DNA from: Patescibacteria group bacterium
Lineage (GTDB): Bacteria > Patescibacteriota > Minisyncoccia > Phycocordibacterales > UBA918
DNA: 32,165 nt
Assembly (NCBI GenBank): GCA_019745315.1
Contig: JAIETH010000014.1
Location: 1 to 32,165 of the forward strand
Direction of reading: 5' to 3'
The notes under the pieces are model-generated. The model did no database searches and had not been told where the DNA came from. It was given only the letters and a program-made list of their open reading frames with translations. Positions 1-7,508 of this stretch are shown one piece after another. The number at the start of each line of letters is the position of its first letter. Within the stretch, counting starts at the first letter, position 1. The position numbers and the translations under genes are program-made.

Positions 1-103
1 TGGCCGTGATAGGTGTCATGTTTGGTTCGTGAGGCAAGAGACGTACAATAACGCCGAAGAGAATCAGAATGCATACGACATAGATGATATTTTTCTTGTT
101 CAT
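1..103 (-). CDS. N-terminus of DUF6580-like small membrane protein (partial)
   Basis: This gene runs off the left edge and is too short for the ORF track. From the ATG at 103 it reads MNKKNIIYVV..., a hydrophobic first helix, followed by LLPHEPNMTPITA. The PHxPNxTPI pattern after a first membrane helix is what I associate with the DUF6580 family of small integral membrane proteins, which resemble ECF-transporter substrate-binding subunits; that assignment is from memory and rests on only 34 residues. It starts just after the stop of the DUF4430 gene (ATG at 103, stop at 108), so it is very likely in the same transcript as the cobalamin genes upstream. I infer a role in cobalamin or precursor uptake from context only. 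Confidence 0.6.
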   Translation of the reverse strand, partial: MNKKNIIYVVCILILFGVIVRLLPHEPNMTPITA

Positions 104-107
104 ATGA

Positions 108-539
108 TTAAAACTCTGATTTACTAAAATACCATTCAATAGTATCTCCATTTTTAACTTCAAGCGTATCTGCTCCCACCTGGGGCATTGTCCCATTTAC
201 CTTGTATTGCCAATACTTATCATCCATTCCGTTTGTTTTATCGCCGATACTTTCGACCAGTGTTCCGAGTCCAGGGTAGTCTTTCGTCGTAAGTCGTACT
301 TCGTCGTCCTCTGTGTCAAGTTGCTGCAACACCTCCAGTACAGTCTTGGGAGAGATGAACTGGATATCTTTATCGATATAAAGCCCTTCGATTGTTACGG
401 TTGAAGTCTGTGTCTCCGATATTTTTTGTCTAGGCTCACTGGGTACATTATTTCGGTCTATGGTCGCAGAGATGCCAAAAAGCAAAATGATTGCGACAGC
501 TCCAACTCCTACTGTTTGCCAAATTGTATTTTTTCTCAT
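108..539 (-). CDS. Membrane-anchored DUF4430 (transcobalamin-like) protein
   Basis: With the ATG at 539 this is a 143-residue protein: a short basic N-terminus (MRKNTIW), one membrane segment (about residues 7-25), a polar linker, and a C-terminal domain of about 95 residues. The domain carries the pattern WQYKVNG...VGADTLEVKNGDTIEWYF, typical of DUF4430, the fold shared with the C-terminal domain of transcobalamin and intrinsic factor and used as a small extracytoplasmic domain in bacteria. The ORF track extends to 608, but that start overlaps the adenosyltransferase gene by about 60 bases; an ATG at 584 is a possible compromise. It lies directly behind a cob(I)alamin adenosyltransferase and a B12-dependent reductase, so cobalamin binding outside the membrane is a reasonable inference, not shown by sequence alone. 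Confidence 0.75.
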   Translation of the reverse strand: MRKNTIWQTVGVGAVAIILLFGISATIDRNNVPSEPRQKISETQTSTVTIEGLYIDKDIQFISPKTVLEVLQQLDTEDDEVRLTTKDYPGLGTLVESIGDKTNGMDDKYWQYKVNGTMPQVGADTLEVKNGDTIEWYFSKSEF

Positions 540-549
540 GATTCTGTTG

Positions 550-1086
550 TTACGAATAAGACGGCGATGCTTCTTTCCTATCATCTTCCGCCGCGACATA
601 GCGCGCAAGTGCGTACAAAAGACTCGAGAGACGGTTGAGGTAAGTAAGTGATTCGTCGGACACCCTTTGTTTCACACTTGGTGCAACGATTGAGCGTTCT
701 GCACGTCGAGCTACTGTCCGGGCATAGTCAAGAAAAGCTGATAACTTTGTTGCGCCCGGAATTACAAAAGCATGAGGATTCCCAATAAGAACCTCTACTT
801 TATTAATGACAGCTTCGATACCCTGCACTCGTGTTGTATCAATATGCTTGTTGGACCCAGCAAGTTCTGCTTGAACAATAAAGAGTGCTTCTTGTGCACT
901 ACGGATTTCATCCTGCAAAGATATGTCGCCGACTGTACCAGTAGCATACACTCTGCAGATACCTAAAAGGGAATTTAACTCGTCTAATGTACCAAGAGCT
1001 TCATACACGGGATGGTCCTTTGAGAACCGTTCTTTAGTACCAAAGAGTCCGGAAGTTCCACTGTCTCCTTTGCGAGTGTATAACAT
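550..1086 (-). CDS. PduO-type cob(I)alamin adenosyltransferase
   Basis: Converts cob(I)alamin plus ATP to adenosylcobalamin in the cytoplasm. The 178-residue length and motifs fit the PduO/MMAB family: N-terminal TRKGDSGTSGLFG (the ATP-binding KTGDxGTTxLxxG element), then YEALGTLDELNSLLG, and the C-terminal ARTVARRAERSIVA followed by LTYLNRLSSLLYALARY. The Arg-rich RRAER segment is part of the active site in this family. The start ATG is 6 bases after the stop of the ribonucleotide reductase gene, so the two are translationally close and probably co-transcribed. The cofactor it makes is exactly what the upstream enzyme needs. No biosynthetic cobalamin genes are visible, which points to salvage. 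Confidence 0.93.
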   Translation of the reverse strand: MLYTRKGDSGTSGLFGTKERFSKDHPVYEALGTLDELNSLLGICRVYATGTVGDISLQDEIRSAQEALFIVQAELAGSNKHIDTTRVQGIEAVINKVEVLIGNPHAFVIPGATKLSAFLDYARTVARRAERSIVAPSVKQRVSDESLTYLNRLSSLLYALARYVAAEDDRKEASPSYS

Positions 1087-1092
1087 ACTTAT

Positions 1093-3429
1093 TTAGCGTG
1101 TTACGGCCAGTTCGGATGCTTCGACAGACATGGTGTCATCAATCTCACAAGTCCCACCTGCACAAGCGAGCTCACGCTTCTGTTCAGTCTCATCAGCATG
1201 CTCGTATGCAAGCAATTTTGAATAATCAATGACGGGCAATTTTGTCATCATCTCATCATATTGTTTTTTAGTGATCGTCTCATACGGCGCGAGTTGATAG
1301 ACGTGGTCAAATCGGGGTAGAAATGAAAGTCCGCCGATGATGTCCCAATTTTTCTGCACCCAATCGACGACACTAATCCATTCGTCCTCTCCAACAGATA
1401 TCGTTGCAGATGGATTATGTTCTGTGTAGTTGAGTTTGATAAGCTTCCAGTATTCAAGCTGCTCGAGTGCGGAGAAATCATCTTTGAATTTTGCATTTCC
1501 TGGAGATTCGATCGGGAATTCTAGGACAAAAGTTGTTGCGTTCTCTATCGATTGTCCGACTTCAGGATGATACGGAACACCCTGATCTTTCATCATTTTG
1601 AACAGTGAATCGGTCGCTGATATGCGAACACGTCGAATGTAATATTTCGCGTGACGCGGATGAATACCCGATGAGCAGTTGAATGTCTGCGAAACGGTAC
1701 CTGAAGGCTTCACAGCGGTAACAGAGAGAGAAGGTTTAATTCCAAACCGCTTCGCGTACACCTCATTTGTTTTGACGGCCATATCACGCATTGCTTGCAT
1801 GGTTTTTGGATCACGTACTGTCGCGCAATCCCATTGCCCAGTAACAGACACTCCTAAAAGACGCTCTTCTTCACAATGCTTAGCCCAATCATTGGAGATG
1901 TAGTTAAACTTCGACAAAGAAGATTGATATGTACCAAGCAGTGACGCTAGTCGTGCCTTCCTTACTAAGTTTTCGTGTGAATCGTCGGCACGTGCAATAA
2001 CTTCCGAAAGATTACAAAATTGTTTCGACTGCAGAATGATCTCACCGCAGGGATTTGTACCGATAGGACCCTGTACTACGCCATCGTCACCAATGAATCC
2101 AACTTTCTTGAAGTATTTTTCACGACGTTTTGGTAAAGTGTTTGCCAGTGACCCTCGATTGAATATCCCTCGTTCACCAGAACCGCTTTTCATGAGTGCA
2201 ACCCATTCCTCCATAAGCTCGTTGCTAGTCGGTCTCATTCCATATACAGCTGAATTGTTAGCAACCGAGCGATGGGGTTCTGTAAGGAAAAATTGACCCT
2301 TTTTTGCGTCGCGCATGTCAACATCATCGAGATCAGATAGGCTGATCATGGCGGTCCGTCGCACACCTCCGGATACCACGCATTCACCAATTTTGCAGAT
2401 AATATCGTGAACATCGATCGGTCGCAGTCTTCTGCCTTGACGCTTAAGTATCTTTTCACGAGAAAATACCAGAAGTGATCGAAGTGGCTCCGGCCCAGAA
2501 GCTTTACCTCCCATCGTCTTCAATCGCGCACCTGCTGGACGAATATGTGAGAAGTCAAATTCAATATCCTTTCCTTCGTACCATGTTTTAAGTCCAAGTG
2601 TTAAGGCATCGCACCAACCTTCCTTTGAGTCCAAAACGATATGTTTTGAGACTTTCTTTGACGTCTGTTTTTGTATCTGCGGTAGCTGTTCAATGTTTTG
2701 ACTCTCAACGGCAAATCCAACACCACACCCTTGCATAGAGAGGTACATGATTTCCGCAAAATCCTCTAACGCGGTTGGTGCAATGAAGGTGCAGTTATAT
2801 GCGCAAGTGTTGCAGCGACGCGCTGGATCTCCCGCAAACTGCATAAGGCGCATCGAAGGCATGATTTCTTGTTTGAGGATCGCTTCCTGCACCTCTGCAT
2901 ACTCTTCCTCGGATAGTTTTTTACCGAGATTTTCACGCATGAAAGCGATATACCTATCGACAGTCTCAATCCAAGTCTCACGACGCTTCTCAACCTCAAT
3001 CCAACGAGCATATGTACGGAGATAAACGAATTCACCTAAAGGATTGCCTTCGAAATATTTCTTACTCTCAGATGATAGAGTGCGGACATGTTCGGGAATT
3101 TCTCCTATCTCAAATCGTTTCTCTGTTCGTTCTGCACGGTACAGGATGTATGCCTTGGCAGATTTAAGAAATCCCAACAACATTAGTCCTGTCTCCACTT
3201 CGTCTTGCACCCCCTCAACAGTGGGGATGAAGTGTTCGTCAGCAAGTTTTTTAGCCATGAGCCGCTTCTCAACTGCACGGGCAACCGTCTCTGCCGCATT
3301 TTCTTCAAATTCGCTAACGGATTTCATTGCTTTACTGATTGCGGTTACAATCTTTTCTCTTTGAAAAGGAGCCGTGGTACCGTTACGTTTCGTAATGATG
3401 GCAAGTTTTGAAGAAGTTGATTGTGACAT
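1093..3429 (-). CDS. nrdJ: Adenosylcobalamin-dependent (class II) ribonucleotide reductase with ATP-cone
   Basis: Reduces ribonucleotides to deoxyribonucleotides using a radical generated from adenosylcobalamin. Residues about 8-105 form an ATP-cone (ITKRNGTTAPFQREKI...), the allosteric activity site. The catalytic barrel follows, with RRCNTCAYNCTFIAP (about 204-217), the radical/catalytic motif NPCGEI (C461, E463) and FCNLSE (C472). The C-terminal CAGGTC (C756 and C761) is a Cys-x4-Cys shuttle pair that would re-reduce the active site. The 778-residue length and the lack of a separate R2-type subunit nearby fit a monomeric, RTPR-like class II enzyme. It is the first gene of the leftward cobalamin cluster; the start ATG lies about 30 bases from an inverted repeat shared with the divergent ArsR gene. 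No good Shine-Dalgarno is seen. Confidence 0.95.
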   Translation of the reverse strand: MSQSTSSKLAIITKRNGTTAPFQREKIVTAISKAMKSVSEFEENAAETVARAVEKRLMAKKLADEHFIPTVEGVQDEVETGLMLLGFLKSAKAYILYRAERTEKRFEIGEIPEHVRTLSSESKKYFEGNPLGEFVYLRTYARWIEVEKRRETWIETVDRYIAFMRENLGKKLSEEEYAEVQEAILKQEIMPSMRLMQFAGDPARRCNTCAYNCTFIAPTALEDFAEIMYLSMQGCGVGFAVESQNIEQLPQIQKQTSKKVSKHIVLDSKEGWCDALTLGLKTWYEGKDIEFDFSHIRPAGARLKTMGGKASGPEPLRSLLVFSREKILKRQGRRLRPIDVHDIICKIGECVVSGGVRRTAMISLSDLDDVDMRDAKKGQFFLTEPHRSVANNSAVYGMRPTSNELMEEWVALMKSGSGERGIFNRGSLANTLPKRREKYFKKVGFIGDDGVVQGPIGTNPCGEIILQSKQFCNLSEVIARADDSHENLVRKARLASLLGTYQSSLSKFNYISNDWAKHCEEERLLGVSVTGQWDCATVRDPKTMQAMRDMAVKTNEVYAKRFGIKPSLSVTAVKPSGTVSQTFNCSSGIHPRHAKYYIRRVRISATDSLFKMMKDQGVPYHPEVGQSIENATTFVLEFPIESPGNAKFKDDFSALEQLEYWKLIKLNYTEHNPSATISVGEDEWISVVDWVQKNWDIIGGLSFLPRFDHVYQLAPYETITKKQYDEMMTKLPVIDYSKLLAYEHADETEQKRELACAGGTCEIDDTMSVEASELAVTR

Positions 3430-3450
3430 ACAAGAGGATGCGTTATATTG

Positions 3451-3484
3451 ATAGTGGTCTATGCATTATAATATAGACGAGTAT
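3451..3484. promoter_or_regulatory. Inverted repeat overlapping the ArsR promoter; candidate shared operator
   Basis: Two 12-base arms (3451-3462 and 3473-3484) match as inverted repeats at 10 of 12 positions, with a perfect core GTCTAT...ATAGAC around a 10-base centre. A consensus TATAAT box (3467-3472) sits in the centre, 14 bases before the ArsR start codon. The repeat lies between the divergent regulator and reductase genes. ArsR-family repressors bind such 12-2-12-like or longer dyads over the -10 element, so this is a good candidate for autoregulation and for control of the cobalamin/RNR operon. A clear -35 is not seen. Confidence 0.6.
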
Positions 3485-3486
3485 CT

Positions 3487-3852
3487 ATGAATAAGAAATC
3501 ATTGGGGACAGAAGATAAGACGACAGAATCAGCTCACGGTAAAGAGAAAAAAACGTATCCACGACCCTCATGGGTCAAGAGTGGTGAAGAAGAGCTTTGT
3601 CCTGACTGCTTTAAGGTGGTAGGTGATCGTAGTCGTTATAACCTAGTCTGCATGCTAGGAAAGTCCAAAGAAGGCATAACTGTGGGTCAATTGACCAAAA
3701 TGGTTAAACTCACTCAACCAACAGTCACACATCATCTACAAGTCCTTAAGTCAGTGGACGCAGTCGAGATTGAACCGCGTGGTCGAGAACGAGTATATAG
3801 ACTTAATCGGGACGCACATTGTTTTGAGGAGTGCCAGATTCCATATCAGTAA
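3487..3852 (+). CDS. ArsR-family winged-helix regulator
   Basis: A 121-residue DNA-binding protein. Residues about 40-108 fit the ArsR/SmtB winged helix: CFKVVGDRSRYNLVCML (first helices), ITVGQLTKMVKLTQPTVTHHLQVLK (recognition helix with THHLQVLK), then the wing VEIEPRGRERVYRL. Unusual cysteines stand out: CPDC at 38-41, C55, and HCFEEC near the C-terminus (C112, C116, with H111). Such paired cysteines could bind a metal (zinc, iron or cobalt) or sense redox state; the ligand is unknown. The gene is divergent from the B12-dependent reductase and shares a 57-base spacer containing a dyad, so it probably controls the reductase operon and itself. The first 25 residues are polar and probably disordered. 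Confidence 0.85.
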   Translation: MNKKSLGTEDKTTESAHGKEKKTYPRPSWVKSGEEELCPDCFKVVGDRSRYNLVCMLGKSKEGITVGQLTKMVKLTQPTVTHHLQVLKSVDAVEIEPRGRERVYRLNRDAHCFEECQIPYQ

Positions 3853-4077
3853 TAAATAGAGTTTACTAGCCAAACCATTTCACCACGCTTTTTTTAAATA
3901 TTTTCTAAGGCCTGATAATCAAGTGTGGGGTATCTTGGACTCGAACCGACGAAGCGGCTTGAAATATAGCTTTCCTGATTTCGAGGAAAATAGCAAAAGT
4001 TCGAGCCCATGACTCGTTCTTAAAATGCTTTGGAAAATATAGCGATTTTAAGAGTCTCGATAGCTCTCACATGGCTG
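3853..4077. other. Non-coding spacer with hairpins and a possible decayed tRNA T-arm
   Basis: No convincing gene. On the minus strand, downstream of tRNA-Gln, it contains a hairpin built from GACTC/GAGTC and TTAAAAT/ATTTTAA arms (about 4008-4056) and a second hairpin TTTCCT/AGGAAA (about 3971-3990). The motif aaatatagc and near copies recur three times. At 3926-3957 the minus strand reads GTCGGTTCGAGTCC then ATACCCCA, which looks like the T-loop and 3' acceptor strand of a tRNA, but the T-stem pairs poorly and no 5' half is present. It may be a degenerate tRNA fragment. The stretch just after the ArsR gene has T-runs but no clear terminator stem. Confidence 0.4.
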
Positions 4078-4148
4078 CTGCCAGACTAGGATTCGAACCT
4101 AGATAAACGGATTCAGAGTCCGTTGTCCTACCATTAGACGATCTGGCA
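4078..4148 (-). tRNA. tRNA-Gln (CUG)
   Basis: A full cloverleaf of 71 nt on the minus strand. The acceptor TGCCAGA pairs with TCTGGCA, the anticodon arm is ACGGA-CTCTGAA-TCCGT with anticodon CTG, and the T-loop is TTCGAAT. The U1-A72 pair and G73 are known glutamine identity features. CCA is not encoded. It sits just 5' of the terminator of the pyrG operon in reading order and may be transcribed by read-through or its own promoter. Confidence 0.95.
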
Positions 4149-4151
4149 ATG

Positions 4152-4173
4152 AAAAAAGCGCTTTCGCGCGAGC
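4152..4173 (-). terminator. Intrinsic terminator of the prfB-ftsEX-pyrG operon
   Basis: On the minus strand a GCGC-GAAA-GCGC hairpin, extended by flanking bases, is followed directly by six Ts. It lies about 37 bases after the pyrG stop codon and just before tRNA-Gln, so it separates the protein operon from the tRNA gene. Confidence 0.75.
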
Positions 4174-4209
4174 GTACTGTACCACACTTTTTCTCGCCAA
4201 ACCATCTCT

Positions 4210-5868
4210 CTAATCCTTCTTCTGCGCTCCTACTTTTGCCGCTTTAATGAACGCAGTGAAGAGTGGGTGCGGCGCAAGCGGTCGCGCGAGAAGTTCGGGA
4301 TGAAACTGTGTTCCAAGAAAAAACGGGTGTTTTCCTACCGGCAACTCCCCTATCTCCATAAGCGTACCATCCGGTGATTTGCCTGAGAATACAAAGCCTG
4401 CTTTTTCGAGATCAGGAATATATATAGGATTTACTTCATAGCGATGACGATGACGCTCAACAATCTCTGCTGCTCCATACGCCTTTCGCGCAATGGTGTC
4501 ATTTTTTAATTCACATACATAACTTCCGAGACGCATGGTGCCACCGTAATCTCCCTTAGCCATTTTTTCTTTTTGATCTGGCATGATGTCAATGAGAGGG
4601 TGCGCTGCTTTTGGATCAATCTCAACAGTATTTGCGCCTTTTAATTTCAAGACATTCCGTGCATATTCAATCACTGCGAGCTGAAGCCCATAGCAGAGTC
4701 CGAAGTAAGGGATTTTTTGTGTGCGTGCGTATTCAATCACACGAATCTTTCCTTCAATACCTGTCTCACCAAACCCTCCAGGAATAAGGATGCCGTCGTA
4801 TTTTTTAAGAGAACCAAGCTCTTTAGCGCTTGCATCAAATTTCTTTGAGTTCACAAATTCAATGACTGGTTTTACTCCAGCTACGTATGAAGAAAACTTC
4901 AAAGCCTCAATGACTGAGATATATGAATCAGAAAGAACAAAGTCTCCTGAATCAAAATATTTACCTACAATTGCAATGCGTACTTCTTTCTTTACGTTTC
5001 GCGCACGACGTACGAAGTCTTCCCATGGAGCAAAGTCTGGCTTTTTGCAATTAAGAGCGAGCATATCACAGAGATACTCGCCAAGCTTATCTTTTTCAAA
5101 ATTAAGTGGTACTTCATAAATACTCTTTACGTCTGGTGCTGCAATCACATGCTCTCTCCGCACATTACAAAACAACGCAATCTTTTCTTTTCGCTTTTCA
5201 TCAATTGGGACGGCGCTGCGAGCGATGATAAAGTCTGCAAATACTCCTGCACTATTGAGGGTCCGCGCGGCATACTGTGTCGGCTTTGTCTTCATCTCAC
5301 CCAAGGAACCTGGTACTGGCAAATAACTCACTAATACAACAGCAACATCAGCAGGACACTTACTCTTCATCATGCGCGCAGCTTCAAGGAAAAGAATATT
5401 TTGATACTCTCCTACTGTTCCTCCGATTTCAACAGTTGTAACATCAGCGTCAGCCTTCTCTGCTGCAGCCTCAATACGCCTAATAACCTCAAGAGGGATA
5501 TCAGGTACCACCTCTACGTTCTTCCCTTTGTATTCAAGATTGCGCTCTTTTCTGATGACATCAAGGTACACACTTCCTGTCGTCATGTAGTTAATAGCAG
5601 GAAGCGAGGTATTGAGGAAACGCTCATAATTTCCCATATCCTGGTCAGTCTCCAATCCATTTTCAAGCACAAATACTTCACCATGCTCAGTTGGATTCAT
5701 CGTCCCTGCATCCACGTTGATATATGGGTCGATCTTAAGAGAGGTAACTTTAAGCCCACGAGAAAGTAAAATGCGTCCGATAGACGCAGACGCAATTCCT
5801 TTACCGACACCGGACATTACCCCTCCAACAATAAAAATATATTTCCGCGTGTTTTGTTTTTTTGCCAT
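4210..5868 (-). CDS. pyrG: CTP synthase
   Basis: Makes CTP from UTP, ATP and glutamine. The 552-residue length is normal. The N-terminal synthetase domain (about 1-275) has GGVMSGVGKGIASASIGRIL (P-loop), DPYINVDAGTMNPTEHGEVFV and ETDQDMGNYERFL. The C-terminal class I glutamine amidotransferase domain has GFGETG, the nucleophile motif GLCYGLQ and the His-Glu motif GTQFHPEL. Some normally invariant spots differ slightly (GVMSGVGKG for GVVSSLGKG, GNYERF for GHYERF), as in divergent CPR enzymes. It is the last gene of the operon, 3 bases behind ftsX. Confidence 0.97.
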   Translation of the reverse strand: MAKKQNTRKYIFIVGGVMSGVGKGIASASIGRILLSRGLKVTSLKIDPYINVDAGTMNPTEHGEVFVLENGLETDQDMGNYERFLNTSLPAINYMTTGSVYLDVIRKERNLEYKGKNVEVVPDIPLEVIRRIEAAAEKADADVTTVEIGGTVGEYQNILFLEAARMMKSKCPADVAVVLVSYLPVPGSLGEMKTKPTQYAARTLNSAGVFADFIIARSAVPIDEKRKEKIALFCNVRREHVIAAPDVKSIYEVPLNFEKDKLGEYLCDMLALNCKKPDFAPWEDFVRRARNVKKEVRIAIVGKYFDSGDFVLSDSYISVIEALKFSSYVAGVKPVIEFVNSKKFDASAKELGSLKKYDGILIPGGFGETGIEGKIRVIEYARTQKIPYFGLCYGLQLAVIEYARNVLKLKGANTVEIDPKAAHPLIDIMPDQKEKMAKGDYGGTMRLGSYVCELKNDTIARKAYGAAEIVERHRHRYEVNPIYIPDLEKAGFVFSGKSPDGTLMEIGELPVGKHPFFLGTQFHPELLARPLAPHPLFTAFIKAAKVGAQKKD

Positions 5869-5871
5869 AAA

Positions 5872-6792
5872 CTAGTAGCGAAGGTAGCGAGCGATAGCGA
5901 GGATACTTGAAACCATACCGAGCATAATACCTGATCCCATAATAACAAGGAAGATATGCCCAAAGTCCTGTACGTAGTACTGGAAGAGATCAAGCTGGAA
6001 AAAAGCGCGAGTACCATCCGAGAGCCAGAGCGTAATAGGATAAAACAGAAGCAGGGTTAGTATCGCAGCAACCGCTCCATACATAATACCTTGGAGTATA
6101 AACGGTCCACGGATAAACATGTTACCTGCCCCCACAAGGCGCATCACCGTAATCTCTTCGCGTGAAGTATAGATCGCAAGACGAATCGTATTAAAGGTTA
6201 TGAGTATAGACGCAACGATAAGAATAATAGTTGCAAAGAAGCTGACGCGCTCTATAGCATTAATAATTGCAGTGAGCTTATCGATGGCACCTTTATTAGT
6301 GTCGTAGTTTATGCTATCGATAAACCCTTTTTCAATAGGAGTTGTCGCATTTTGCTCATCGAGAAAAGCCGCGATACCTTCATACTGCGAGGTTTCCTTG
6401 GTGCGAACACGAAGCGTTGCACCAAGCGGATTATCTCCAAGCTCCTCAATAGCCTGAGCAGTTGTCTCGTCTCCCTCGTGACGCTCTTCAAATGCAATAA
6501 GTGCTTCTTCACGAGATATATAGGTAACCGCCTCTACCTCAGGCAACGCTTCGAGTGATTTTTTAAGTGCAAGGATTTCATCTGGCACTGCGTCCGTTGT
6601 GAAATATACGTTTATATCAACCTTATCTTGAATTTGAGCGAGTGATACATTGAGAAGCTGACTCAAGAAAAGAACAGAGCCAACAACAAACAGAGTTACC
6701 ATCATTACGAAGATTGCAGCGAGTGAGACGAAGGCATTCCGCCAAAAGCCTACAAATCCTGATCGCACCGTTCGCTTGAATGAAGTCCACAT
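5872..6792 (-). CDS. ftsX: Cell division ABC transporter-like permease FtsX
   Basis: Membrane partner of FtsE that relays ATP hydrolysis to cell-wall hydrolases at the division site. The 306 residues show the FtsX layout: a cytoplasmic N-terminus, a first membrane helix (about 20-45), an extracytoplasmic domain (about 50-185, with VDINVYFTTDAVPDEI and the YISREEALIAFEE segment), and three C-terminal helices. The conserved TREEITVMRLVGA-like turn is present (TSREEITVMRLVGAGNMFIRGPF). The start is 6 bases behind the ftsE stop, the usual ftsEX pairing. A peptidoglycan hydrolase partner is not in the window. Confidence 0.95.
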   Translation of the reverse strand: MWTSFKRTVRSGFVGFWRNAFVSLAAIFVMMVTLFVVGSVLFLSQLLNVSLAQIQDKVDINVYFTTDAVPDEILALKKSLEALPEVEAVTYISREEALIAFEERHEGDETTAQAIEELGDNPLGATLRVRTKETSQYEGIAAFLDEQNATTPIEKGFIDSINYDTNKGAIDKLTAIINAIERVSFFATIILIVASILITFNTIRLAIYTSREEITVMRLVGAGNMFIRGPFILQGIMYGAVAAILTLLLFYPITLWLSDGTRAFFQLDLFQYYVQDFGHIFLVIMGSGIMLGMVSSILAIARYLRY

Positions 6793-6798
6793 AAAATA

Positions 6799-7476
6799 TT
6801 ATAGAGAATACTTACCATCCATATCATCGCGCACAACACGTCCTCCGTCCATAGTGAGTACGCGGCGTCCTAGTGCATCGATCACACCCTTATTATGTGT
6901 GGTCATAATTACTGTAGTACCGAGATCGTTAATCTTTTTAAGAATTTGAACCACCTCATATGTTGCAATAGGATCAAGGTTCCCTGTCGGCTCGTCAGCA
7001 ATAATCAGATCTGGCTGATTTACAATAGCGCGCGCGATTGCAACACGCTGCTTCTCTCCTCCTGAAAGTTCGCTTGGAAAATTCCACATCTTGTCACCGA
7101 GATCGACGAGCTCAAGTGCCTGCGGCACATTCTCTCGAATCTCCTCATCACTTCGACCATTCGCCTCCATCGCAAATGCAATATTTTCGTATGCTGTCTT
7201 ATTAGAAAGAAGTTTGAAATCTTGAAAAACAGTACCGATCTTTCGACGGTACTGTGGCAAGCGACCACGAGGAATAGTGTGTACGTTCAAAGATTCAAAA
7301 AAGACCGCGCCATCAGTCGGTTTATCTTCAGCGATAAGCATCTTGATGAGCGTGGTTTTTCCTGCACCTGAATGACCTACAATAGAAATAAACTCACCTG
7401 GCGCAACCTTGAAGGTTACGTCACGAAGAGCTGCAGAGTTGTCATATACTTTTGAGACTTTTTCGAAATAGATCAT
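6799..7476 (-). CDS. ftsE: Cell division ATP-binding protein FtsE
   Basis: ATPase of the FtsEX complex, on the cytoplasmic face of the membrane. The 225-residue protein has Walker A GHSGAGKTTLIK (about residues 34-45), the Q-loop FQDFKLL, the ABC signature LSGGEKQRVAIARAI, Walker B LIIADEPTGNLDP and the switch His in MTTHNKG. FtsE is distinguished from other ABC proteins by VFQDFKLLSNKTAYENIAFAMEANG and by the adjacent ftsX. prfB upstream is a common neighbour of ftsEX in many bacteria. Confidence 0.96.
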   Translation of the reverse strand: MIYFEKVSKVYDNSAALRDVTFKVAPGEFISIVGHSGAGKTTLIKMLIAEDKPTDGAVFFESLNVHTIPRGRLPQYRRKIGTVFQDFKLLSNKTAYENIAFAMEANGRSDEEIRENVPQALELVDLGDKMWNFPSELSGGEKQRVAIARAIVNQPDLIIADEPTGNLDPIATYEVVQILKKINDLGTTVIMTTHNKGVIDALGRRVLTMDGGRVVRDDMDGKYSL

Positions 7477-7508
7477 AGAAAAGACACCTTCTTTGGAACC
7501 ATACTATT

